64,000 nucleotides of DNA from Paenibacillus endophyticus (GTDB taxonomy: Bacteria > Bacillota > Bacilli > Paenibacillales > Paenibacillaceae). Position numbers and translations under genes: made by a program. The notes under the pieces were generated by a model, which made no database searches, was not told the origin of the DNA, and saw nothing but the letters and a program-made list of their open reading frames with translations. This document shows, piece after piece, positions 1-7,430 of this stretch; position 1 is the first letter of the stretch; every line of letters begins with the position of its first letter. Location of the stretch: NCBI RefSeq assembly GCF_014192395.1, contig NZ_JACHXW010000022.1, positions 62,001 to 126,000 on the forward strand. Direction: 5' to 3'.

Positions 1-195
1 TTTCTTCATCGCTATGAGGGCCCTGTCCTATCAGAGGAAGCGTTTGTCGTTTCCGGCGTATTCCAAGGCAAGTTTCGAATAGACGACAAAGATAAAATCC
101 ATTATGACAATCACGATTATTTGGAGACAGCGGCATTTTATAAGGAATTGGACGGTATGAGTCTCGGGTCGTTTAAGTCGCTGATTAAAGAGTAG
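1..195 (+). CDS. C-terminal end of an unrecognised protein (5' partial)
   Basis: Frame 1 is open from the first base to a TAG at 193-195 and gives the last 64 residues of a protein whose start lies outside the window. The visible part is acidic and hydrophilic (it contains DDKDKIHYDNHDY) with no membrane segment. I do not recognise the family. The stop is followed by about 270 bases without a convincing gene; a 34-codon ORF at 227-331 has no good ribosome-binding site and is probably not real. Confidence 0.55.
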   Translation, partial: FLHRYEGPVLSEEAFVVSGVFQGKFRIDDKDKIHYDNHDYLETAAFYKELDGMSLGSFKSLIKE

Positions 196-468
196 CTGAA
201 AACCTTAGGAATCACGTAGTCCATCAATGGAGGTGGTACGGATATTGGCTGCTGATTTTCTGGGATTGATGGTTGACCACGTAGAGTTTCTGGAATGCCG
301 ACGTATGAAGAGACGAGGAGATCTTATATAACTGATTATCAGCTTACAGAGAGCAGCGATTGACATCAATGATTATGAACCGAGCGGAGAATCGTATAAA
401 ATAGATAAGCGGTCACTTAGAGGACTGCAACGATCAATCTATCCCTACATATAAAGGAGCACGACAGG

Positions 469-1518
469 ATGACATCACCTTATGCGCCGAAGCTTGATCG
501 GACTTACATACTAGGCCAGCTAGAGGCGCTGCTGAACATTCCTAGCCCGAGCGGCTATTGCATGGAAGCGATGAAATATATGGAGCAAGAGGCAAATCGG
601 CTGGGCTATGCCCTTGCATTCACGCCGAAGGGAAACGGGATTATTACGGTTCCGGGACAATCGACGGAGAAGGTAGTCGGCTTGACTGCGCATCTTGATA
701 CCCTCGGGGCAATGGTTCGTTCCATCAACGCGAGCGGAACGCTTCGCATCACGCCGATCGGCGGGTATGCGATGCATACCATCGAAGGCGAGTATTGCGT
801 CATCCATACGCGCGATGGCCGGAAATATGAAGGAACGGTGCTTTCAACCAAAGCATCCGTACATGTATTCAAGGATGCAGGCGAATGGAAGCGCGAGGAA
901 GCCAATATGGAAATTCGGATCGATGAGCTGGTGAAGAGCAAGGCGGATACGGAGAAGCTAGGTATTTCCGCAGGCGACTTCGTATCATGGGAGCCGCGCA
1001 CACGCCTGCTTGCGAATGGCTGGGTGAAGTCTCGGCATCTTGATGACAAGGCGAGCGTCGCTGCTCTGCTTGGCCTTCTGGAATGGCTGAAGCGGGAAGG
1101 AAAGACGCCTGCCTACACGCTCAAGCTGATTTTCTCGACTTATGAAGAGGTTGGACACGGCAGCTCCTATATACCAGAGGATATTACGGAAATGATTGCC
1201 GTTGATATGGGCGCCATAGGCGATGACCTATCGACGACCGAGATGGATGTATCGATCTGTGCGAAGGATTCCAGCGGTCCATATGATTACGCGATGACTA
1301 CTCGGCTTATTGAGCTGGCAAAGCGTGAAGGCATGGCCTACGCGGTTGATATTTATCCGTATTATGGCTCGGACGCATCAGCGGCTCTCCGAGGCGGCAG
1401 CAACATTCGTGCGGCTTTGATTGGCCCAGGCGTCCATGCCTCCCATGGCATGGAGCGCACGCATGCTGACGCAGTCGTCAACACGGCAGCTTTGCTGCTG
1501 GCCTATGTCATGGAATAA
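469..1518 (+). CDS. M42 family metallopeptidase (glutamyl aminopeptidase/YsdC-like)
   Basis: Cytosolic di-metal aminopeptidase, 349 residues, the normal length for the M42/CelM/YsdC group. Metal and catalytic positions are in the expected order: H75 and D77 in TAHLDTLG, D192 in SRHLDDKAS, the E226-E227 pair in YEEVGHGSS, D246 in AVDMGAIGDD and a late histidine in the GVHASHGMERTH stretch. No signal peptide is seen, as expected for a cytosolic enzyme trimming peptides. The ATG has AAAGGAG about nine bases upstream. The gene stands alone and is closed by a strong terminator. Assignment to M42 is firm; the exact peptide preference cannot be read from sequence. Confidence 0.93.
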   Translation: MTSPYAPKLDRTYILGQLEALLNIPSPSGYCMEAMKYMEQEANRLGYALAFTPKGNGIITVPGQSTEKVVGLTAHLDTLGAMVRSINASGTLRITPIGGYAMHTIEGEYCVIHTRDGRKYEGTVLSTKASVHVFKDAGEWKREEANMEIRIDELVKSKADTEKLGISAGDFVSWEPRTRLLANGWVKSRHLDDKASVAALLGLLEWLKREGKTPAYTLKLIFSTYEEVGHGSSYIPEDITEMIAVDMGAIGDDLSTTEMDVSICAKDSSGPYDYAMTTRLIELAKREGMAYAVDIYPYYGSDASAALRGGSNIRAALIGPGVHASHGMERTHADAVVNTAALLLAYVME

Positions 1519-1582
1519 GCTTGCCGGAAGGGGTATGATCCGAGTATTGCAACGATAACAGCCCTACCCCATAAAATGGAGC

Positions 1583-1632
1583 AAAGAACCGTCAACATCA
1601 CTTTAAAAAGTGATGTTGACGGTTCTTTTTTT
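1583..1632 (+). terminator. Rho-independent terminator of the M42 gene
   Basis: A near-perfect long stem (AAAGAACCGTCAACATCACT paired with its complement around a short A-rich loop) is followed by a run of T. It begins about 65 bases after the peptidase stop codon. Confidence 0.92.
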
Positions 1633-2502
1633 TACCTTCATTTATTTGCCAAACGGAAGCTGGAATTTCCAAAATGACTTTCGGATCGCCTTCTATAATG
1701 ACTATGGCTGGTTAAAGCTGTGTCCTTCTTGTTCGCCTCTTTCGTCAAAATCAGCTCTGGGTAGGCCATTAGGGGAAGCAGGAGCAGTAGTCTTTTGGAG
1801 GTAGCCGGCGGGTAAATATTAGCCCGATTTCAGTACTTGCGAAGCTTTATATTTATCCCGAATCGTGGATGCCTAACCTAACATTGCGCGTGGGAAACGA
1901 TTTCATTCCTCGACAATTTTGGTGTTGACCCTATTGAATGTCCGTTTTTCGGGCTAATCAAGCCTTTTTTTAGATTAGAATATTGTTATTTTTGTTTTTT
2001 TGCTGTAAAGATAACGTTCTCATATTAGAAAATATTCATATAAAGGGCCGTTGCGAAAAATGTCGACAAGTCATTTTGTCCTGCTTTAGTAGGATGCTGG
2101 TCAATAGTCCCTTTTTTTTTCGAGATTTTAATCGTTTTTTTGATTGATTTTAGCGAAGCGGCAGCGCTTGAAAAAGAGAAAATCCTTTATTTTACGCGGG
2201 ATTGAGGCGAATGTCGCTCCTTCTAAAATGAGTCTTGAGTGGGATTCTCTCAGAATATTCATAAAGCGCTTCCAATTGTCAGAATTCTTAACTTCGACAA
2301 TCCAAATCATCCCTTTTATATCCTACTATTCACATCAATTAGGAGTCCGTACTTAGGAAAAGCAGGACCAAAATGAGCATGATTGTCTAATGGCGACCAT
2401 GTCTTTATTCCCTCAAGAATTATTATCATCTGTGTCATACTAGAGTGCAAAGAGAGGCAAGAACAGTTCCAGGAATCAATGGACATACGTAAGCTGATGA
2501 AT
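1633..2502. other. Long AT-rich intergenic stretch, no supported gene
   Basis: About 870 bases separate the M42 terminator from the next gene. The short ORFs here (60-70 codons, on both strands) lack ribosome-binding sites and recognisable motifs, and the region is visibly richer in A and T than its neighbours. A short GGGCT...AGCC stem followed by seven T at about 1952-1974 could be a weak terminator. It may be a decayed locus or hold long-range regulatory sequence; I see nothing definite. Confidence 0.5.
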
Positions 2503-2515
2503 GGAGGTTTCAGAG

Positions 2516-2803
2516 ATGAATGTTTCAAATCAGGAGCAGAAGCGGGTAAGGCTGAAGCAATTTTTGAAAATATTATCCGAGGACCCTTCTCTACTCAAGC
2601 AGGATGGTCAAGTGGAGATGCGAACATTGCCGGAGCTGCTTGCGGCAGTAGGCTGTCGGCTGCGCAATGAACCGATCGATATGGCTGAGCTGGTATCGCA
2701 GCTTCTTGGGAAGCTCGGCTTGCAAGCCTGCTCCTCCGATATGATGGAGCATGTTATGAATGGCGGAACAGTAGATGATTTTATAAACACGTCCAAACAA
2801 TAA
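2516..2803 (+). CDS. Small hypothetical protein upstream of the EPS operon
   Basis: The predicted product has 95 residues and no match I recognise. It is mostly helical, with heptad-like leucines and acidic patches (KQFLKILSED, MAELVSQLLGKLG), no signal peptide and no membrane segment. The ATG at 2516 is preferred over the upstream in-frame ATG at 2501 because GGAGG at 2503-2507 sits eight bases before it. It lies about 160 bases upstream of the EPS chain-length gene and is separated from it by a GC-rich hairpin, so it is probably a separate unit. A small cytosolic regulator is possible, but nothing in the sequence proves it. Confidence 0.6.
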   Translation: MNVSNQEQKRVRLKQFLKILSEDPSLLKQDGQVEMRTLPELLAAVGCRLRNEPIDMAELVSQLLGKLGLQACSSDMMEHVMNGGTVDDFINTSKQ

Positions 2804-2818
2804 TGGTGTCCTTATTTG

Positions 2819-2846
2819 AAGGAGCCCCCCAAAAGGGCTGCTCCTA
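2819..2846 (+). terminator. GC-rich hairpin after the small hypothetical gene
   Basis: AGGAGC pairs with GCTCCT, and an inner C-run pairs with G, around an AAAA loop, 16 bases after the stop codon. The T tract is poor (TATTTATAA), so it may be a weak terminator or simply an mRNA-end structure. Confidence 0.5.
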
Positions 2847-2966
2847 TTTATAAGTGACGCCCAAAAGTTCGCGTTTTGAATAATTAGTAAATTTTAATAT
2901 TCATTTAGAACAACTTATAGGGCGTTAAAAACGCAAAAGATTTCAATAGTAATGGAGGAACAAATT

Positions 2967-3722
2967 TTGGAATTGAAACAGTATTGGCTCATCGTCAGAA
3001 GAAGGCTGTTGATGATAACTTTGATGATTACCGTTAGCTGTCTGGCCATCGGCATATACTCCAGCTACTTTATTAAGCCGCAATATGAAGCATCCGCTAA
3101 ATTAATCGTCAACGACTACAAGGACAGCAGCTCGCTGCTTTCGAGCATTGACGTTGGCTCGATTAACTCCACGATTGGACTTATCAAAACCTATAAAGAA
3201 ATTTTGAAGACACCGCGAATGATGAAAAAGGTCGTGAAAGAATATCCGAAGCTTGGCGTCACATACGGCGAGCTAATCGGAAAGGTAAGCGTAAGCTCGG
3301 TAAACGAAACGCAGGTCATGTCCATTTCCGTGAGGGATGATTCTTACGAGCAAGCAGCCCAAATTGCCAATGCCGTAGCGATTGTATTCCAGAAGTCGGT
3401 TCCTGAGCTGATGAAGGTCGACAATGTATCCGTCCTTGACCAAGCCGATCCGAAGGAATATCGCGGACCGGTAGCGCCTAACGCCAAGATGAACATTGCA
3501 GTCGCATTTATGCTTGCCTTGATGATGGGCGTAGGGCTTGCCTTCCTGCTTGACTACTTGGATGACACCGTGAAAACCGAGGAAGATATCGAGCTGCTGC
3601 TTGACGTGCCGGTTCTGACCTCTATTCCGAAGTTCGAAGAACGAGACTCTTTGGAGAAAACGAATAGCTCGCCTTTAACGAAGATTGCTGGGAGGGAACA
3701 GAATGTCTCGCTTGATTCCTAA
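2967..3722 (+). CDS. Polysaccharide co-polymerase / BY-kinase activator (Wzz, YveK/EpsA family)
   Basis: Membrane chain-length determinant that partners the tyrosine kinase encoded next; together they control EPS polymer length and export. It has two membrane segments (about residues 13-34 and 173-195) flanking an extracytoplasmic Wzz-type region, plus a short cytosolic tail, at the usual length of about 250. The start is most likely TTG at 2967: GGAGG at 2954-2958 lies eight bases before it, and the family N-terminus MELKQYW then appears. The in-frame ATG at 2952 overlaps that Shine-Dalgarno and would lack one of its own. The 3' end overlaps the kinase start by 20 bases, implying translational coupling. 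First gene of the EPS operon. Confidence 0.9.
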   Translation: MELKQYWLIVRRRLLMITLMITVSCLAIGIYSSYFIKPQYEASAKLIVNDYKDSSSLLSSIDVGSINSTIGLIKTYKEILKTPRMMKKVVKEYPKLGVTYGELIGKVSVSSVNETQVMSISVRDDSYEQAAQIANAVAIVFQKSVPELMKVDNVSVLDQADPKEYRGPVAPNAKMNIAVAFMLALMMGVGLAFLLDYLDDTVKTEEDIELLLDVPVLTSIPKFEERDSLEKTNSSPLTKIAGREQNVSLDS

Positions 3723-4395
3723 ATGGAACCTCATTACCGAACTAAATCCCAAATCGCCGATCTCCGAAGGCTACCGGATGCTTCGAACGAACATTGAGTT
3801 CTCGACGATTAGCCAGAAGCTGCAGGTCATTATGGTTACTTCCTCTAAGCCGAGTGAAGGGAAAAGCACAACCTGCGCCAATATGGCTGTGGCATACGCC
3901 CAAGCGAACAAAAAGGTGCTGCTGATCGATGCGGATTTGCGCAAGCCCTCGCAGCATCATATCTTCGGCAAATCCAATCGAACTGGACTGACGACAGCTT
4001 TATTCAATCAGCTGGCGCTTGAGGACATTATCCAGTTCACGAATACAGATAATTTATCGATTATACAAGCGGGTCCAACGCCTCCTAATCCCTCGGAGCT
4101 GCTGTCATCGGAGCAGATGGCCGCACTTCTGAAGACTGCGAGAGAAAAATTCGATGTGATCATCATCGACACCCCGCCGATTATGTCCGTTACGGATGCG
4201 CAAATCGTAGCAACGCAGAGCGATGGCGTCGTGCTTGTCATCGATTCGGGAAAAGTGAAAAAGGAAATTGCCCTCAAGGCGAAGGCTTCAATCGAGCATG
4301 TCAAGGCGAGGCTCATTGGCGTTGTACTGAATAAGATCAACCGAAATCATTCTGATATCTATTCCTACTATTACGGGGAAAAAACCGACGCATAG
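3703..4395 (+). CDS. Bacterial tyrosine kinase of EPS synthesis (CpsD/CapB/EpsB type)
   Basis: Cytoplasmic BY-kinase of 230 residues that autophosphorylates on a C-terminal tyrosine cluster and cycles with the membrane adaptor encoded just upstream. Visible motifs are Walker A (SSKPSEGKST, about 47-56), Walker A' (VLLIDADLRKP, about 72-82), Walker B (VIIIDTPP, about 147) and a C-terminal SDIYSYYYGE with four tyrosines. The ATG at 3703 is chosen over the in-frame codon at 3685 because GGAGG at 3691-3695 precedes it by seven bases and the product then begins MSRLIPKW. It is followed by an EAR-like RNA, exactly as epsB is in Bacillus subtilis. Confidence 0.93.
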   Translation: MSRLIPKWNLITELNPKSPISEGYRMLRTNIEFSTISQKLQVIMVTSSKPSEGKSTTCANMAVAYAQANKKVLLIDADLRKPSQHHIFGKSNRTGLTTALFNQLALEDIIQFTNTDNLSIIQAGPTPPNPSELLSSEQMAALLKTAREKFDVIIIDTPPIMSVTDAQIVATQSDGVVLVIDSGKVKKEIALKAKASIEHVKARLIGVVLNKINRNHSDIYSYYYGEKTDA

Positions 4396-4565
4396 CTCAG
4401 GTTTTCCCGGTTTAGTGAGCAAGAAATAGATAGGTAATGTCTCCTGCACCTCTATCACCGGAGGCACTCGGTCATGCTGTGGGTCAGCCGACCTTAGACG
4501 TTAATCGTCAAGGGTGTGACGTGAGGAGGGGTTCAATGCCCCTGTAAACCAAAAAATATAATAGG
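4396..4565 (+). ncRNA. EAR-like (epsC RNA) processive antitermination element
   Basis: The 185 bases between the kinase and galU are unusually GC-rich and structured for an intercistronic gap. They contain GGAGGCACTCGGTCATGCTG, GGGTCAGCCGACCTTAGACG and GGGTGTGACGTGAGGAGGGG, with internal complementarity (GGTC/GACC, GACG/CGTC, AGGGG/CCCCT). The EAR element of Bacillales lies between epsB and epsC, makes RNA polymerase read through terminators in the long eps operon, and is conserved in sequence as well as structure. Identical placement after the EpsA/EpsB homologues makes this the best explanation. The match is from memory of the motif and its context; a covariance-model search would settle it. 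Confidence 0.72.
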
Positions 4566-4580
4566 ATAGGGTGAAATCAA

Positions 4581-5489
4581 ATGAAAAAAGTGAGAAAAGC
4601 CATTATCCCCGCAGCAGGACTAGGAACGCGCTTCTTGCCGGCAACGAAAGCGATGCCTAAGGAAATGCTTCCAATCGTCGATAAGCCGACCATTCAGTAC
4701 ATTGTGGAAGAAGCAATCGAATCAGGCGTTGAAGATATTATCGTCGTGACCGGTAAAGGTAAACGGGCAATCGAGGATCACTTTGATATCGCCTTTGAGC
4801 TTGAGCATATTTTAGAAGAAAAAGGAAAGTACGATATTTTGGAAAAAGTAAGGAAATCATCAAATGTGAATCTCCACTACATAAGGCAAAAAGAGGCGAA
4901 GGGGCTCGGACACGCCGTCTGGTGCGCGCGCAACTTTATCGGCGATGAGCCGTTTGCTGTCCTGCTTGGCGATGATATCGTCGAGGCTGACGTGCCTTGC
5001 ACGAGGCAGCTTATCGAGCAATATGAAAAAACAGGACGCTCCGTAATCGGTGTACAGACTGTAGGCGTTGATCAAACGCATCGTTACGGGATCGTAGATC
5101 CGGGACAACGGCTGGATAATCTGTACGAGGTTAACCGTTTCGTAGAGAAACCGCCCCAAGGGCAAGCGCCTTCCAATCTCGCGATTATGGGCCGTTACGT
5201 GCTCACCCCGGAAATATTCGAGTATTTGGGACGGCATGAAAAGGGTGCCGGCGGAGAGATTCAACTAACCGATGCGATTCAAAGCTTGAATATGAATCAA
5301 GGCGTTTATGCCTTCGATTTCCAAGGAATCCGATATGATGTCGGCGAACAGCTTGGCTTTATTATGACGAATATTGATTTCGCCCTTAGAAACAACGAGC
5401 TTAAGTTTAAGCTGATGTCTGAGCTTGAGGACCTGATGGAACGGGAGTTAAGCAAACAGCTACTGGCTGGAAGGAGTGAACGAGTATGA
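4581..5489 (+). CDS. galU: UTP-glucose-1-phosphate uridylyltransferase
   Basis: Makes UDP-glucose from UTP and glucose-1-phosphate, feeding both the glycosyltransferases and the UDP-glucose dehydrogenase of this operon. The product has 302 residues. It shows the nucleotidyltransferase signature (AAGLGTRFLPATKAMPKEML near residue 11), the substrate loop KPTIQYIVEEA, LLGDD near residue 130 and VEKPP near 190. It is the first coding gene after the EAR-like RNA and overlaps the priming transferase by four bases (ATGA), so the two are probably translationally coupled. Family and reaction are confident; Bacillus names for it include gtaB. Confidence 0.96.
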   Translation: MKKVRKAIIPAAGLGTRFLPATKAMPKEMLPIVDKPTIQYIVEEAIESGVEDIIVVTGKGKRAIEDHFDIAFELEHILEEKGKYDILEKVRKSSNVNLHYIRQKEAKGLGHAVWCARNFIGDEPFAVLLGDDIVEADVPCTRQLIEQYEKTGRSVIGVQTVGVDQTHRYGIVDPGQRLDNLYEVNRFVEKPPQGQAPSNLAIMGRYVLTPEIFEYLGRHEKGAGGEIQLTDAIQSLNMNQGVYAFDFQGIRYDVGEQLGFIMTNIDFALRNNELKFKLMSELEDLMERELSKQLLAGRSERV

Positions 5490-6184
5490 CGCCTCCACAA
5501 TATCAGGATGAAGCGGTAGTTGGCGTAACCGACTATTATGCGAATGCGGTTTCGAGGCAAGGCGACGGCCAAACGATTACGATGTATGCCGTTATGAAGC
5601 GGACGATTGACATTGTTGGTTCATTTTTTGGCTTATTGCTGCTTAGCCCGTTGTTTGTCATCATCGCTATCCTTATTAAGTGGGAGGATCCGAAAGGGTC
5701 CGTCTTCTTCTATCAAACAAGGATCGGCAAAGACGAAAAGCCGTTCCGCATGTATAAATTCCGCTCAATGCTGACCGGCGCCGAGGATAAGCTGAAGGAG
5801 CTGCTCGACAAGAACGAGATTAGCGGCGCAATGTTCAAGATGAAGGATGATCCACGGATTACGAAGATCGGCAAATTGATCCGCAAGACGAGCATTGACG
5901 AGCTGCCTCAGCTGCTGAACGTGCTGCGGGGCGAGATGTCCTTGGTTGGTCCAAGACCGCCGCTTACGCGGGAGGTTGCCGAGTATACCGAATATGACAA
6001 GCAGCGCTTGTCGGTGACGCCAGGCTGCACAGGGCTTTGGCAGGTAAGCGGGCGCAATAATCTATGCTTCAAGCAGATGGTGGAGCTTGACCTTGCTTAT
6101 ATCGAGAAAAGATGCATTTGGTTTGACATCAAGATTATGTTTAGAACGGTGAGAGCGGTCGTTGGCTCCCAGGACGCATATTAG
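5486..6184 (+). CDS. Priming phosphoglycosyl transferase (bacterial sugar transferase)
   Basis: Transfers a sugar-1-phosphate from a UDP-sugar to undecaprenyl phosphate, starting the EPS repeat unit at the inner membrane face. At 232 residues it has only the conserved catalytic half of the WbaP/CpsE family: one N-terminal hydrophobic re-entrant segment (about 39-62), then KFRSM, DELPQLLNVLRGEMSLVGPR and PGCTGLWQVSGRN. The long multi-spanning N-terminus of WbaP is absent, so it is a monotopic small PGT. Overlap with galU suggests UDP-glucose or UDP-galactose as donor, but the sugar cannot be read from sequence alone. Confidence 0.94.
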   Translation: MTPPQYQDEAVVGVTDYYANAVSRQGDGQTITMYAVMKRTIDIVGSFFGLLLLSPLFVIIAILIKWEDPKGSVFFYQTRIGKDEKPFRMYKFRSMLTGAEDKLKELLDKNEISGAMFKMKDDPRITKIGKLIRKTSIDELPQLLNVLRGEMSLVGPRPPLTREVAEYTEYDKQRLSVTPGCTGLWQVSGRNNLCFKQMVELDLAYIEKRCIWFDIKIMFRTVRAVVGSQDAY

Positions 6185-6196
6185 GAGTGAAACACT

Positions 6197-7303
6197 ATGG
6201 CCAGAGTGCTGCATATATCGGAGTTTACGAAAGGCGGGATTGAGACGCATCTGAACGAGGTGCTGACCTATCAATCGGGCCGACATGATATTTATCTGAT
6301 GGCTTCCGAGCAGAACTCCAGTCCGGATACGCTGCAAATCAGCCGGGATCGGCTGACCCTGTATCCTTACAAGCGGAAGCCAGCCTATTTTGTCCAAGCG
6401 ATTAAAGCCATTCATCGTACCGTGAAAGAGTTTAATCCAGATATTGTGCATGTCCACGGAACGTTCGCAGGTGTCTTCCTGCGAACGTTGTTTTTTTTCA
6501 AGAGCCGCCGGCCGATCGTTATTTATAACGCGCATGGCTGGGCATTCCTGATGGACATCAAGCCTTGGAAGCAGCGCATATTCGCTTTGGTCGAGAAGAC
6601 GTTGGCGCTTCGCACCGATTACATTATTAATATTTCCAAGCATGAATACAATATGGCGATGCATTACGGGCTGCCTGCCCGGAAGTCCGGCATCGTATAC
6701 AACGGCGTATCCGATACAACGCCATCGAATACGACTCCCTTTGAAACCGAGTCTGACCGGATCAATCTCCTCTATGTTGGCCGTTTCGACCGACAGAAGG
6801 GATTCGATCTGCTGCTTGAGGTGTTCAATGAGCACAAGTTCAAGAACGTCAGCTTATATTTGGTAGGCGATACGGTGCTTGAGGCCGTCGACTATCATTT
6901 CCCGGAAAATACGGTCAAGCTCGGCTGGGTAGACAATTCGCAAATTGACCGCTACATGAACGCCTGCGACGCAGTTATTATTCCGTCGCGCTGGGAAGGG
7001 TTCGGCATCGTTGCCATTGAGGCGCTGCGGAACAAGAAGCCTGTCATAGCGAGCAATCGTGGCGCATTGCCCGAGATTATCAAAGATGGCGTAAACGGCT
7101 ATGTTTTCGATTTCGAGAATAAGTCAGAGCTGGCGGGGATCATCAACCGCCTGGACAAGGATACGCTTGCGGCTATGGGTCAAGCGGGCCTCGACATCTT
7201 TCAGGAAAAGTTTCATTCGAATCAAATGAACAGCCAAATCGAGCGCTTGTACGAGGACGCCATGCACAATCGTAAACGGCTGAAGCCGGTCTTTGGCCCT
7301 TAA
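6197..7303 (+). CDS. Glycosyltransferase family 4 (GT-B fold)
   Basis: Cytosolic GT-B enzyme that adds one sugar to the lipid-linked EPS unit; 368 residues. The N-terminal acceptor half begins VLHISEFTKGGIETHLNEV. The donor half has YVGRFDRQKGFDLLL and the E-x7-E region EGFGIVAIEAL followed by KPVIASNRGALPEII. RBS GGAG lies ten bases before the ATG. Its last dozen codons and stop lie inside a dispersed repeat (family A, reverse orientation), so the C-terminal NRKRLKPVFGP seems to be encoded by an inserted repeat and the native C-terminus may have been replaced. Donor and acceptor are unknown. Confidence 0.9.
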   Translation: MARVLHISEFTKGGIETHLNEVLTYQSGRHDIYLMASEQNSSPDTLQISRDRLTLYPYKRKPAYFVQAIKAIHRTVKEFNPDIVHVHGTFAGVFLRTLFFFKSRRPIVIYNAHGWAFLMDIKPWKQRIFALVEKTLALRTDYIINISKHEYNMAMHYGLPARKSGIVYNGVSDTTPSNTTPFETESDRINLLYVGRFDRQKGFDLLLEVFNEHKFKNVSLYLVGDTVLEAVDYHFPENTVKLGWVDNSQIDRYMNACDAVIIPSRWEGFGIVAIEALRNKKPVIASNRGALPEIIKDGVNGYVFDFENKSELAGIINRLDKDTLAAMGQAGLDIFQEKFHSNQMNSQIERLYEDAMHNRKRLKPVFGP

Positions 7304-7392
7304 GCTTACGTTTCGCGTAGAAATATAGAGAAAGTTGGCAGAATAATATACTTTCCTATATTTGAAGAAAAGCGGCAGGTACACAGCTGCCG
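7264..7392 (-). repeat. Dispersed repeat family A, copy 1 (reverse orientation)
   Basis: Read on the minus strand it starts with a CGGCAG...CTGCCG hairpin (7373-7392), then carries the core AATATAGGAAAGTATAT, GCCAACTTTCTCTATATTTC and TACGCGAAACG, and ends in GGCTTCAGCCGTTTACG. The same string occurs forward at 22089-22195 and, diverged, at 35620-35738. It occupies the gap between two EPS genes and overlaps the end of the upstream glycosyltransferase. The AATATAGG/CTATATT arms can pair, so an RNA hairpin is possible. No transposase is present; it behaves like a small REP/MITE-type repeat. Confidence 0.82.
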
Positions 7393-7430
7393 TCAACAAA
7401 TACGTCTAGATTCACGGGGATGGAGAGAGG

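Noticed and set aside
606..1049. 147-codon minus-strand ORF inside the M42 gene
   Set aside because: Antisense shadow of a clear metallopeptidase gene; no ribosome-binding site or family resemblance.
1610..1804. 64-codon ORF starting in the M42 terminator
   Set aside because: Begins within the terminator stem, has no ribosome-binding site and no recognisable product.
2128..2310. 60-codon minus-strand ORF in the AT-rich intergenic region
   Set aside because: No Shine-Dalgarno and no motif; expected by chance in AT-rich DNA.
6062..6835. 257-codon minus-strand ORF across two glycosyltransferase-region genes
   Set aside because: Lies opposite two well-supported coding genes, composition is that of a shadow frame and no motif is present.
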